Source: Planctomycetaceae bacterium
GTDB taxonomy: Bacteria; Planctomycetota; Planctomycetia; Pirellulales; Pirellulaceae
Reading direction: 5' to 3'
NCBI GenBank assembly: GCA_027487485.1
Contig: JAIYDN010000091.1
Coordinates: 124,001 to 188,000, forward strand
DNA: 64,000 nucleotides
The notes below the pieces were generated by a model. That model saw only the letters and a list, made by a program, of their open reading frames with translations. It was not told the DNA's origin and ran no database searches. This document shows positions 9,751-18,037 of the stretch, in pieces (position 1 is the first letter of the stretch; every line of letters starts with the position of its first letter). The translations under genes were made by a program, and so were the position numbers.

Positions 9751-9890
9751 GGAACACTAATACTCACTTGACGACACTAATCACGATTGGAATGACGCCA
9801 TGGCGGTTCGCCGACTGCGGTCGCTTTGGGTATTAAATGACGTTGGCTTTTTGAATCCAATTAGTGAAAATCATGGCCGATTAGTGTTCC
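9751..9890. repeat. CACTAAT element with 11-bp terminal inverted repeats
   Basis: GGAACACTAAT at 9751-9761 is exactly complementary to ATTAGTGTTCC at 9880-9890. A second CACTAAT/ATTAGTG pair lies just inside (about 9775 and 9860). The 140-bp unit carries no frame and looks like a miniature inverted-repeat element or a structured RNA segment. Confidence 0.6.
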
Positions 9891-10060
9891 CTTTTTAGGA
9901 TTACTGACTGTCACCGACTTAAAAGAGAGTTAGATCCCCGCCTGACGGACCGCCTAAAGTTCGGAGTCACTTTGCGGTTGGTTAACGTCGTCGATCTATC
10001 TTCAATCGGATTGACGACAAGATGCCAATGGTAAGCATCCAACAGTAGGCCAACGCATCA

Positions 10061-10164
10061 CTGCTTCGTCCCTTCCCCTAAAAAAGAGTCTGTCGAAAAA
10101 TGGGGGGCGAAAAATATTCGAATCTCACATCAGCTAACTATTTTTCGACCCCCATTTTTCGACC
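10061..10164. repeat. GTCGAAAAATGGGG inverted-repeat element, copy 2
   Basis: Left arm 10092-10115 and right arm 10140-10163 are nearly perfectly complementary over 24 bp, with one interior mismatch. The left shoulder CTGCTTCGT.CCTTCCCC at 10061-10078 matches copy 1, 507 bp upstream. The loop sequence differs between copies. Confidence 0.87.
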
Positions 10165-10563
10165 GTAGGCGTTCTGCTTCATCCCTAAATCAAAAACCCA
10201 TACGAGACATTCTACTTTTGTTCTTGGGGCAGAAATGGGCTGGCTCGGACTTATTCAAGAAACCTATTCAGATTTGGCAAATAGCCATGCAAGAATTCAC
10301 AGAAGGTACCAGATACACCTTTGCCGAGGCGAGGTGGCATTTCGTTGGAGTACAAACGACAATGTCAATGATGAGTGTGTTCGCACAAACTGGAATGTGT
10401 ACAATGCGTGTAGAACGTGGTGGAGCAATGTATATGAACTTGATTCACTACACAGAGCGTTCCAATAGCAATAAGTTGGACATGAGTTATCGTCGGATCC
10501 TTTCAAATTGGAAGCCTTGTTGATAGAGGCTTGGTCGGTATTGGTGTTTCGTCCTTCCTTAAA

Positions 10564-11064
10564 ATGCAACTCCTTCGAATCCATCGCAGATCAAGACGTC
10601 GAATCGTCGTCTCCGACATCGCATCCATGCTGGGATGCTGGCTGGTCGCCTTGTGCGTCATTTCAGCTGCCCGTTACGATTGGTTTGCGGTTTGCATCTG
10701 CGGTGGGATCGCGATTGCGTGTTCCCTTTTTTATGCTTGGGAAATCATGGTTGTTTGTTACAGCAAAACAGGCTTCGAGCTTGCATTGACGCCATTGAGA
10801 TTGATCTGCCATTCTCCTAATCAGCGACTTTGCCCTAGCTTCGATGTGGAACTGCGAGAGATCGACAAGATCATTGCCAATTCGGATGGATCTGCTAGCT
10901 TGGTGACCTTGGCGGGGGCAGAAATCAAACTGTCGCTTGCAAGAAACTTTGGTGCTCCTGTAGGATGTTTTGTACAGGATATTGCCAGCCAGAATCCGCT
11001 GGTCCGGTTAGAATTGGGGGAGTCTGGCAACTGGCAGAAGCAAGCAATTCAGGCGAAGTCTTGA
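10564..11064 (+). CDS. Hypothetical membrane protein
   Basis: 166 residues from the ATG at 10564; an upstream TTG at 10531 has a purine run too close to it to act as a ribosome-binding site. A basic N-terminus (RIHRRSRRR) precedes two transmembrane helices at about residues 20-60. A cytoplasmic domain of about 100 residues with alternating beta strands and one helix follows (FDVELREIDKIIANSDGSASLVTLAGAEIKLSL). I do not recognise a family. Short genes on the same strand follow, leading to the ECF sigma factor. Confidence 0.65.
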   Translation: MQLLRIHRRSRRRIVVSDIASMLGCWLVALCVISAARYDWFAVCICGGIAIACSLFYAWEIMVVCYSKTGFELALTPLRLICHSPNQRLCPSFDVELREIDKIIANSDGSASLVTLAGAEIKLSLARNFGAPVGCFVQDIASQNPLVRLELGESGNWQKQAIQAKS

Positions 11065-11136
11065 ATGGTCGTTTTTGACTTGTGTTGAGTCAGCTTCTCG
11101 ACCCTGTAAACCGCTAATGTTATTTGCTCCAAAAGC

Positions 11137-11472
11137 ATGCACAACTCACGCACGAAATCCGAACACAAGTTAATCCGTCAGCTTGCGAGCACTGCATGGG
11201 AGCGTCAGTTGCGCGAGGAGCTCAAGAAGATCGGTGGTGTACTATTAGAAACGGAATCCGGTCATCTTTCACCTTTCGACGTGGATGCCGCCGTGCACGC
11301 GTTTCACAACGGCGTTTCTCGTGAGCTTTGCAATAGATACTCAGATTCCGATCCTTGGTTTGCGGTTTGCCTCGCCCATTTCGATGGTGTTTTGACGGAC
11401 GAAGATTTCTCGGGGGCAAGCGATAACATACGTGAAGGGCTGAAGCAATTCGCGTATCACTTTCAATCGTAA
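11137..11472 (+). CDS. Hypothetical small soluble protein
   Basis: 111 residues, largely helical, with no signal or membrane segment. It contains a KLIRQLASTAWERQLREELKKIG helix, a segment with aromatic and cysteine residues (RELCNRYSDSDPWFAVCLAHFDG) and an acidic stretch. The residue composition is that of a real protein and the frame is uninterrupted. Function unknown. Confidence 0.6.
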   Translation: MHNSRTKSEHKLIRQLASTAWERQLREELKKIGGVLLETESGHLSPFDVDAAVHAFHNGVSRELCNRYSDSDPWFAVCLAHFDGVLTDEDFSGASDNIREGLKQFAYHFQS

Positions 11473-11695
11473 ATTGGTTTCGTCGAGACCGACTAAGCAG
11501 AATGACAGGGCGTCGTCGGCTGCAAGGTTTTGGGGCTTAGCGTGTTGTCGCACCAAGTTTGTCGGAGAAACTTCGCTTTTTTCTAGGGATCGAGTGACCT
11601 TGGACGGGGGATATGCAAAGAGCGGGAAATTTTGTCTAAAAGTGCATCCAACGTCGCAGTTTCCTCGTACAAGCACCTATGAGGGAGACTTTTTT

Positions 11696-12349
11696 ATGTC
11701 AGCGACCATTTCCATAGCAAAGAGCAGGCTCGATTTGTCGGTGAACCGAAATTTGAAACGACAGAACGATGGATCCGTAGGATTCTCGAAAGGCAGTTTG
11801 TTGGTTCGGGTGGCGGCCAGAGAGGCTGATGCGTTCGATGCTTGTATCAACCAGTATGGGAATTTGATATGGGCACTGGCGAAACGTTTTTCCCCTTGCC
11901 AGACGGATGCGGAAGATGCAGTTCAGGATATTTTTCTAGAGGTGTGGCGGAAAGCGGAGAAGTTTGACCCCACGCTTTCTTGTGAGTCCACGTTCATTAC
12001 CATGATTGCACGACGGAAGCTGATCGACAGGCATCGCAAGCTCGGGCGTTCCTTGGAAACGACTAGCATTGGAAACGAATTGGAGCAGGCCGATTTAGAA
12101 GATGCCGGACAAGGTCTGGACTTGATCGACGAGGCTGCCAAGGCGGCTCGATGTCTGGAGGGATTGCAAATGAGCCACCAAGATGTTCTTCGTCGTTCCA
12201 TTCATCAGGGGCTTTCGCATTCACAGATCGCAACCGATTTGTCGATGCCATTGGGCTCGGTGAAGTCGCTGGCCCGTAGAGGATTGATTCAGTTGCGTGA
12301 ATGTATGGAGAGGTTTGCAGCCGGTTCCAAGGTAAGGGTGCCATCATGA
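11696..12349 (+). CDS. ECF-type RNA polymerase sigma factor
   Basis: 217 residues from the ATG at 11696, chosen because GAGGGAGA sits 6-14 bp upstream; the frame is open further 5' but without a better start. Region 2 is at about residues 50-115 (YGNLIWALAKRF...DAEDAVQDIFLEVWRKAEKFDP). Region 4 is at about 155-205, with the helix-turn-helix HSQIATDLSMPLGSVKSLARRGL. It redirects RNA polymerase to a stress regulon. The stop overlaps the start of the anti-sigma gene (ATGA), so the pair is translationally coupled. Confidence 0.92.
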   Translation: MSATISIAKSRLDLSVNRNLKRQNDGSVGFSKGSLLVRVAAREADAFDACINQYGNLIWALAKRFSPCQTDAEDAVQDIFLEVWRKAEKFDPTLSCESTFITMIARRKLIDRHRKLGRSLETTSIGNELEQADLEDAGQGLDLIDEAAKAARCLEGLQMSHQDVLRRSIHQGLSHSQIATDLSMPLGSVKSLARRGLIQLRECMERFAAGSKVRVPS

Positions 12350-13152
12350 AAACCTTTGGTGAACAGGATATGCGAGCGCAAGAGCTTGCTGCTGGCTGGG
12401 TGTTGGGCGACCTATCCGAAGCTGAACTGCTCGAATTCAAATCTTACGATTCAAGCGATTTCAATAAAATGGTGGAGCGAACAGAAGAAGCAGCTAGTAG
12501 GGCTTGGTTGACGTTCCAAGAATTTCAGCCCAGCGAAGCGATGCCTGCCGCTCTTACGGAGCGGATTCGAGCGACATCGAAAGGTTTTCTGCAGCAACCT
12601 AGCTTAGTTGAAGAAGCTGTGCAGCCCGTCGTAACGTTATCGACGCGCGGACGATTGCTAAGTTGGCGGGAATCAATGGCTTGGCTGTGCGCTGCAGCAT
12701 CCATTGCCTTGGCTCTGTTCGTGGTGTTGCCCTCGAATTCGAAGCAAATCATGACCGCCATTCAGCAGCGCGAGGCGTTAATCGCAACCGCAGATGATTT
12801 GACGCGAGTTCGTTGGAGCTCGACCGACCCTGCGAAAGCAGACGAGAAAGACCTAGGTGAAGTCGTTTGGAGCAACCGTGAGCAGAAGGGATTCATGACG
12901 ATTCGTGGCTTGCCTAAGAACGATCCCTCCAAGGAGCAGTACCAGCTTTGGATTATCGATCCTTCTCGGGACGACGAGCCTATTGATGGCGGTGTATTCG
13001 ACATTTCAGCAGATGCCGAGTCCGTGATTCCGATCAACGCAAAGCTGACGGTGGGGAATCCTAAGGTGTTTGCGGTCACCGTGGAGAAGCCTGGTGGAGT
13101 TGTGGTTTCCGATCAGAAGCGACTTCCGTTGATTGCTAAAGTGGATATCTAA
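12346..13152 (+). CDS. Membrane anti-sigma factor, RskA-like
   Basis: 268 residues from the ATG that overlaps the sigma gene's stop. The N-terminal helical region (about 1-90, ELAAGWVLGDLSEAELLEF) would bind the sigma factor and lacks the HxxxCxxC zinc motif. A single transmembrane helix lies at about 108-127 (AWLCAAASIALALFVVLPS). The outer domain (about 150-268), with FMTIRGLPKNDPSKEQYQLWIID, is the beta-rich anti-sigma-K C-terminal fold. It would hold the ECF factor at the inner membrane until an envelope signal releases it. Confidence 0.88.
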   Translation: MKTFGEQDMRAQELAAGWVLGDLSEAELLEFKSYDSSDFNKMVERTEEAASRAWLTFQEFQPSEAMPAALTERIRATSKGFLQQPSLVEEAVQPVVTLSTRGRLLSWRESMAWLCAAASIALALFVVLPSNSKQIMTAIQQREALIATADDLTRVRWSSTDPAKADEKDLGEVVWSNREQKGFMTIRGLPKNDPSKEQYQLWIIDPSRDDEPIDGGVFDISADAESVIPINAKLTVGNPKVFAVTVEKPGGVVVSDQKRLPLIAKVDI

Positions 13153-13249
13153 TCCTGTTGTGCAATCTAATCCTGTTATATTAGGGAGCGGGCGGGTTTT
13201 TGAGATGCCCGACTATTCCAGCGTCCGTCAATTTAACAGGAGAGATTTG

Positions 13250-14038
13250 GTGATCCGATTTTCTGTGTTTTTTTTGCTAGTAGTTCTTGGTTCGCAAACG
13301 CAAATGCTTCGTGGAGCCGTTCAATCCAAGATGGTGGAGTACCGCGATGGTGACGTGGTTCTCGAGGGTATGGTTGCATGGAACGACGAAGTGAAGAATG
13401 CCCCTGGTGTGCTCATCGTGCATCAATGGATGGGGCGAACAGACTATGAAGAAGGTCGTGCGAGGCAGTTAGCGGAGCAAGGTTATGTTGCATTTGCTCT
13501 GGATATTTACGGAAAAGGGGTTCGCCCGGCGAACACGGCAGAAGCGGGCAAATTGGCTGGGACCTACAAGAAAGACCGCGCTCTTTACCGCAAGCGATTG
13601 GCTCTTGGGTTAGAGCAGTTGCGTGCGCAAACCATGGTGGATTCGAAGCAGATTGCGGCTATTGGTTATTGCTTTGGTGGGACGGGTGTGTTGGAGTTGG
13701 CAAGGTCTGGCGCGGACATCAAGGGGGGTGTCAGTTTCCATGGTGGCTTGGATTCATTGAAACCGGAAGAGGCGAAAAACATCAAGGCTAAGCTTCTGAT
13801 ATGCCATGGCGCGGATGATCCGTTTGTGCCCTCCAAAGACATTGAAGCCATGAAGAAAGAGTTTACGGATGCAGATGTCGATTGGCAGATGATTTACTAT
13901 TCCGAGGCCGTGCATTCGTTCACTCAGCCGATGGCAGGTAACGACAACAGCAAAGGGGCTGCTTACCAAGAGAAGGCGGATAAGCGTTCGTGGAAGGCCA
14001 TGAATACGTTCTTCAGCGAGATCTTCCAAGGCTCGTAA
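13250..14038 (+). CDS. Exported dienelactone hydrolase family protein
   Basis: 262 residues from a GTG start at 13250, preferred because AGGAGA lies 6 bp upstream and the next residues form a signal peptide (IRFSVFFLLVVLGSQTQMLRGA). The alpha/beta-hydrolase fold carries the family triad: the nucleophile Cys in GYCFGG, the Asp in GADDPFVP and the His in AVHSFTQP. Family members cleave dienelactones and other carboxylic esters; a periplasmic location is inferred from the signal. It follows the anti-sigma gene by about 100 bp. Confidence 0.87.
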   Translation: MIRFSVFFLLVVLGSQTQMLRGAVQSKMVEYRDGDVVLEGMVAWNDEVKNAPGVLIVHQWMGRTDYEEGRARQLAEQGYVAFALDIYGKGVRPANTAEAGKLAGTYKKDRALYRKRLALGLEQLRAQTMVDSKQIAAIGYCFGGTGVLELARSGADIKGGVSFHGGLDSLKPEEAKNIKAKLLICHGADDPFVPSKDIEAMKKEFTDADVDWQMIYYSEAVHSFTQPMAGNDNSKGAAYQEKADKRSWKAMNTFFSEIFQGS

Positions 14039-14058
14039 GTTTGAAGTCTCCAGGCCGT

Positions 14059-15474
14059 TTATCGTCCTAGAACATGTCGAAGGCTAGACTCGAGAGTGGG
14101 GTTTCGGAAAGGAAACCCCAGGTCTTGAAGCCGGTCGCTGGAGGCTCTAGTGCTGGCTAGCAGCATGGAATCCGCCATCGAGCCTAGCAGCAGCCGAAGC
14201 GCGAATGCAGGTGCTGGCAAGAAGCTTGGTCTGCCAAGCACCTTTCCAAGCGTGCGCGAAAAGGTTTGGTTGTCGACTTGTTCGGGAGCTACTAAGTTGT
14301 AAGGGCCACGACACTCCGGATGGATCGCAAGAGTCAAGAAGGCACCAGCGGCATCATCCACATCGATCCAGCCCCAGTATTGAGTGCCGGGACCGACTCG
14401 CCCGCCTACGCCCAGCATGAAGGGTGTCAGCAGTTTTGCGAGTGCCCCTTCGCGGGGATGCAGGGCGATCCCTAGTCGACCGATAGCGACTCGATTTCCT
14501 GTTCTCTCATACTGGTTGGCAGCCTGTTCCCAGTCTCGAGCCAATTCGGAGAGGAAATCAGTGCCCGTCGGGGAAGATTCATTCAGAATTCGGTCTTCGC
14601 AGCTACCGTAGATGCCAACGCCCGAAGCACAGACAAGTGATTTTGGCGGGTTGGTGAGTCTGGAAAGGTCGCGTACCAACGCCAGTGTGCCTTCGATACG
14701 ACTGGAACGAATGGCTTGTTTGGAAGCTTCGGTCCAACGACTCGATGCGATTCCCTTGCCTGCGAGGTGGATGACGGCATCGAGATTTTCCACGGTTGCG
14801 GTCTCGCGAAAGCCGCTTTTGGAATCCCAGACTACTTGCTCGGACGACAGGGGAAAGTCGGATAAGTCGACGGCAGAGGATGGGCGAACAATTCGGATTG
14901 CCTTGTGTCCCAGGACCGAGATAAGATCCACCAGCCTACGTCCAATCAATCCATTGCTGCCAGTGACGCCAATTCTTAATGGGGCGTTGGTTGTCCAGTT
15001 GGACAGGTACTGTTGCAATCGAATATCGGACCGCGTTGTGTGGTGTCGATACTCGAACATGGAATGCAGTTTGTTGCGGACGATGCCCATACCGATTTTG
15101 CCAATCGCGCCGAACTTCATTTCGAACTGGATGTGATCGCGAAGCTTGGACTGGATGGGCGAGACAGGTTCGAAGAAATGGTCGTGGCACCAAGAGTGGA
15201 ACGGGCCGGAAAGCTGTATGTCCTGAAAGTGTTTGGGTGGATCGAGCAGTGTGTGTTTCGCGTGCCATCTCACAGGCACCCCGAACAGGGAGTTTTTGAT
15301 AATGACTTCGGATCCGACCGAGAGGGAATCGCTTCTCTTTTCGATCGCGATTTTTTCCCATGGAGGAATCAGTCGGTTCAATGCTCCTGGATTCGCGTGA
15401 TACGCAAAAAGGCTATTCTGATCGCAATCGATGGCAGAGGATCGCTCAAATACGTTGGGCATGGTCTGTTGCAT
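14059..15474 (-). CDS. TIGR01777 family NAD-dependent epimerase fused to SRPBCC domain
   Basis: 471 residues. The first ~155 residues form an SRPBCC/cyclase-like ligand-binding domain (FERSSAIDCDQNSLFAYHANPGALNRLIPPW). Residues ~165-470 are an SDR-type epimerase of the YfcH/TIGR01777 family with the Rossmann motif GVTGSNGLIGRRL and the C-terminal DUF1731 segment (LLASTRASSDRLQDLGFPF). The two-domain form is known in other bacteria; the substrate is not established. It converges with the hydrolase gene. Confidence 0.9.
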   Translation of the reverse strand: MQQTMPNVFERSSAIDCDQNSLFAYHANPGALNRLIPPWEKIAIEKRSDSLSVGSEVIIKNSLFGVPVRWHAKHTLLDPPKHFQDIQLSGPFHSWCHDHFFEPVSPIQSKLRDHIQFEMKFGAIGKIGMGIVRNKLHSMFEYRHHTTRSDIRLQQYLSNWTTNAPLRIGVTGSNGLIGRRLVDLISVLGHKAIRIVRPSSAVDLSDFPLSSEQVVWDSKSGFRETATVENLDAVIHLAGKGIASSRWTEASKQAIRSSRIEGTLALVRDLSRLTNPPKSLVCASGVGIYGSCEDRILNESSPTGTDFLSELARDWEQAANQYERTGNRVAIGRLGIALHPREGALAKLLTPFMLGVGGRVGPGTQYWGWIDVDDAAGAFLTLAIHPECRGPYNLVAPEQVDNQTFSRTLGKVLGRPSFLPAPAFALRLLLGSMADSMLLASTRASSDRLQDLGFPFRNPTLESSLRHVLGR

Positions 15475-15532
15475 TTCGTGTGTTGGGCATCAAGGCGACC
15501 ACGAGCGTATTCGAATAGCTTAAGCAGGTCGG

Positions 15533-16615
15533 TTATACATCGAGTTCGGGCATTGGGGATACTTCGACCATAGAACGAAGTTTGTCCAAGGCTCTTTTCT
15601 CTAATTGGCGAATTCGTTCTTTGGAGACACCTAGCTTATCAGCAAGTCGTTGAAGCGTTTGAATTCGACGATGCCCACCTAGAGAGAATCGAGCGCGAAT
15701 GATCAGCTTTTCTCGTCGGTCCAAGTGATCCAGCATCAGGCTTAGTTTCGAGCGGAGTTCATGCCAACGAGCTTCGCTCATGGACGATTCTTTTTGATCG
15801 TCGCTGATATCAATGCCATTCTCATGAATGCTTCCAGCACTACGTTGCCTTTCCGCTTGCTTTTCCATGACGCGTCGGTAGGTGTTGCGTCGAACAACCT
15901 GAGTTGCGTAGGTGCTGAATCGAAACCCGAGGCCAACGTCGAATTTATCGACGGCACGAATCAAGGCAACGATCCCGTCGCTCAGAAGATCATCGAATGA
16001 ATTTTGCAGGTTCACAAACTTCTTGACGATCGAGATAACCAATCGCATGTTGGAGCGAACGATGTAGTCGCGGTGCCAATCGCTGGCCTTTAACAGGCCG
16101 TCGATTCGGCGTAGGTCCCAACCAAGCGAGTTCCCGCCATCTAGTTTCTTGCAAATTTGATCTGCCTGATACTTCAGAAAGTTCATGCGGTTGAACAACG
16201 CTTTCTCTTCGTCTGGCGTTAGCAGTTTCGCTTCGCAAAGACGTGCCAAGTGGGCAGGTAGGGCCAGAACTTTTCCGGGCTTTGAGATCTGTTCGGCTAA
16301 GCCAGTGCCCATCAGAGTTTCCCCTAGAACGATGGATTCCGCTTCTGGGGCCGCGAATGTTTCGCTCGTCATGAATTCGATGGGTGAAGAGATCCGGCGT
16401 TTCCATTCTGCCTGGATTGCGTCTGGCGAGTCGGGGCCAGGGCACGAAAGTTGTAGGAAGTGGACGAAAGCTTGTTCTAAGCCTTTTGTCTGGAAGGTTT
16501 TTGGGAGTTTCGATTCGCTTGGGCGTGCTCCTTTGGGTTTGACGGCCCCGTTTGCCGTAACCTTCTTGGTAACTCTCTTTTCGACTACTGCCCGTGCCGT
16601 TACTGACTGTGCCAT
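15533..16615 (-). CDS. RNA polymerase sigma-70 family factor
   Basis: 360 residues from the ATG at 16615, which has AAGGAG 7 bp upstream. The N-terminal ~100 residues are basic and low in complexity (TARAVVEKRVTKKVTANGAVKPKG). Region 2 is clear (MRLVISIVKKFVNLQNSFDDLLSDGIVALIRAVDKFD...RFSTYATQVVRRNTYRRV). Region 4 ends with the helix-turn-helix LADKLGVSKERIRQLEKRALDKLRS. It lacks a classical region 1.1, so I read it as an alternative factor. It is transcribed divergently from the CarH-like regulator gene. Confidence 0.9.
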   Translation of the reverse strand: MAQSVTARAVVEKRVTKKVTANGAVKPKGARPSESKLPKTFQTKGLEQAFVHFLQLSCPGPDSPDAIQAEWKRRISSPIEFMTSETFAAPEAESIVLGETLMGTGLAEQISKPGKVLALPAHLARLCEAKLLTPDEEKALFNRMNFLKYQADQICKKLDGGNSLGWDLRRIDGLLKASDWHRDYIVRSNMRLVISIVKKFVNLQNSFDDLLSDGIVALIRAVDKFDVGLGFRFSTYATQVVRRNTYRRVMEKQAERQRSAGSIHENGIDISDDQKESSMSEARWHELRSKLSLMLDHLDRREKLIIRARFSLGGHRRIQTLQRLADKLGVSKERIRQLEKRALDKLRSMVEVSPMPELDV

Positions 16616-16974
16616 CGTAAACTCCTTCGCATGCATCTGAATCAAACCAATGCCAGGACGTCTTCTTGCTTCTACGAGAACCTACGTCTGACCAGATGAA
16701 CCTGTTCGTAAGCAACTTGGACTAAATCACTCAAAACGTTCAATTCGTTCATTTGTATCGTTCAGGAAAATCGTCCGCAAGTCGCTTTCGTTTTATTTTT
16801 CAAGAAAAACCTGGTGAGAGATGTCCACCGTAAAATCCCAGAATAATAAACATTATTGGTTGAAAATTAAGCTGTTCTCGACGTATACTGCCGAAAAGCT
16901 GTGTGTGCACAATCGTGTGTTCGGCTGGCACATCATGAGCGAATTGGACGTTTTGATCGGATTTTGGCGCGATA
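16616..16974. promoter_or_regulatory. Divergent regulatory region
   Basis: 359 bp between the sigma factor gene (left) and the MerR-like gene (right). On the minus strand TTGCGG-17-TACAAA is a fair sigma-70 candidate for the sigma factor. Three CGTTCA copies (16737, 16746, 16759) and the dyad AATAAT-AAAC-ATTATT (16842-16857) are possible operators. The promoter of the MerR-like gene is listed separately. Confidence 0.45.
16860..16889 (+). promoter_or_regulatory. Sigma-70-type promoter for the MerR-like gene
   Basis: TTGAAA (16860-16865), an 18-bp spacer, then TATACT (16884-16889). It predicts a leader of about 80 nt before the ATG at 16975. The AATAAT/ATTATT dyad lies just upstream of the -35. 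Confidence 0.55.
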
Positions 16975-17895
16975 ATGATCGATAGTTTCACTCCGAAACA
17001 GGTAGCGGTTGCTCTTCAAGTGAGCGAGTCATCGGTGAAGCGTTGGTGCGACCAGGGGGCGATTCGTACGGACAGAACGCTTGGGGGGCATCGGAGGATT
17101 CCGTTGCCGTTCCTTTTGGAGTTCTTGGAGGCGACGAACCGTAGGTTGGTGGATCCGTCTGCGATTGGTCTTGATCCAACACAGCCCTTGTTCGGGAGCG
17201 ACTCTTCTGTACGTCAGAAGCAGGCTTTGGTCGCGGAGGAGCCTGCGATGCTAGCTCAGTTCGAGAAGGCGCTTTTGGCTGGGGATGAGTCGACATGCCG
17301 CAAGATTGTCAGCAATTGGTTTGCCCAGCACGGCGGAATCACATCGTTAGCCGACAATCTTTTGTCGGTGGCCTTTAAGTCGATTGGCGATCGGTGGGAG
17401 TGTGGTACGGTTGAAATCTATCAGGAGCGGCGAGGATGCGAGATTTGTTGTCAGCTGATTCATGAGCTAAGGCGGCTTCTGCCCGAGCCGCAGGGGTATG
17501 CTCCGTTGGCGATGGGGGGAACTGCGTCGGGGGATCAATACCAGCTCCCTAATCAGCTTGCAGAAATCGTTTTCCGTGAGAACGGTTGGAGAACCATTAG
17601 TCTAGGGACGAATATTCCATTCGCTAGTTTGTTGTCGGCGGCTCGAAAGCACATGCCAAAGGTTTTTTGGTTGAGTGTTTCTCACATCGAGAACGTCGAC
17701 CAATTCGTGGTTGATTACAATCACTTTGCGAAGAATCTGCCCAAGGGGGTGATGTTGGTTCTTGGTGGGCAGGCTTTGAACGAGCAGGTGCGGCCAAGCT
17801 TGAGTTATTCGGCACACTGTGACAGCATGTTGCAGTTGGCCAATCTGGCAAGAAGCGCCCGTGGAAGCTTGCAGCCGAAAGCCGGGCAGATCTAG
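16975..17895 (+). CDS. MerR-family regulator with B12-binding-like domains, CarH/LitR type
   Basis: 306 residues. An N-terminal MerR winged helix (about 4-52: FTPKQVAVALQVSESSVKRW, TLGGHRRI) is followed by a four-helix B12-binding-2 bundle (about 88-165) and a Rossmann-like B12-binding domain (about 175-300). CarH-type proteins repress carotenoid genes and release DNA when light breaks bound adenosylcobalamin. Here the Wx9EH signature reads W141-x9-E-R with Glu directly after the Trp, and the DxHxxG ligand motif reads D-Q-Y-Q-L-P (187-192). The known cobalamin-ligating histidines are therefore absent. The domain call is firm; light or B12 sensing is doubtful. Confidence 0.87.
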   Translation: MIDSFTPKQVAVALQVSESSVKRWCDQGAIRTDRTLGGHRRIPLPFLLEFLEATNRRLVDPSAIGLDPTQPLFGSDSSVRQKQALVAEEPAMLAQFEKALLAGDESTCRKIVSNWFAQHGGITSLADNLLSVAFKSIGDRWECGTVEIYQERRGCEICCQLIHELRRLLPEPQGYAPLAMGGTASGDQYQLPNQLAEIVFRENGWRTISLGTNIPFASLLSAARKHMPKVFWLSVSHIENVDQFVVDYNHFAKNLPKGVMLVLGGQALNEQVRPSLSYSAHCDSMLQLANLARSARGSLQPKAGQI

Positions 17896-18037
17896 CTTTT
17901 TGCGGGATATGACGCCCTTAGGAATTGATTGAGTACAATTCCAGGACGATTCTGCTAAGATAGAACGGAGCGAAATTGGAAGCAACGTTGTGGTTTGCTC
18001 TATCGCTGCATCTCATCGTTTCTTGGCTCGGCACGAT

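Larger units (their letters stand above)
8763..10563. other. 1.8-kb gene-poor region rich in repeats
   Basis: No open frame here has a convincing protein composition or start. It begins with the flagellin leader, in which GGCGG-ATGGAG-CCGCC (near 8821-8836) can form a small hairpin. It then holds several dispersed repeats listed separately: a GAGCC...GCTAGCCG palindrome, a CACGGAGGCACAGAG phrase, two copies of a GTCGAAAAATGGGG inverted-repeat element, and a CACTAAT inverted-repeat element. I found no good sigma-28 or sigma-54 promoter for the flagellin gene. Confidence 0.7.

Noticed and set aside
9428-9760. Frames in both directions across the repeat-rich region near 9.4-9.8 kb
   Set aside because: They run through the inverted-repeat elements and have no protein-like pattern or ribosome-binding site.
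10218-10523. 101-codon plus-strand frame before the hypothetical membrane protein
   Set aside because: A competing overlapping frame of similar quality exists, there is no convincing start signal, and the residue pattern is unlike protein.
14612-15136. 174-codon plus-strand frame opposite the TIGR01777 gene
   Set aside because: Antisense shadow of a clear epimerase-fold gene.
16930-16945. Possible sigma-54 promoter (TGGCACA-N4-GAGC) before the CarH-like gene
   Set aside because: GG and GC spacing fits, but the conserved TT of the -12 block is lost, and a better sigma-70 promoter lies upstream.
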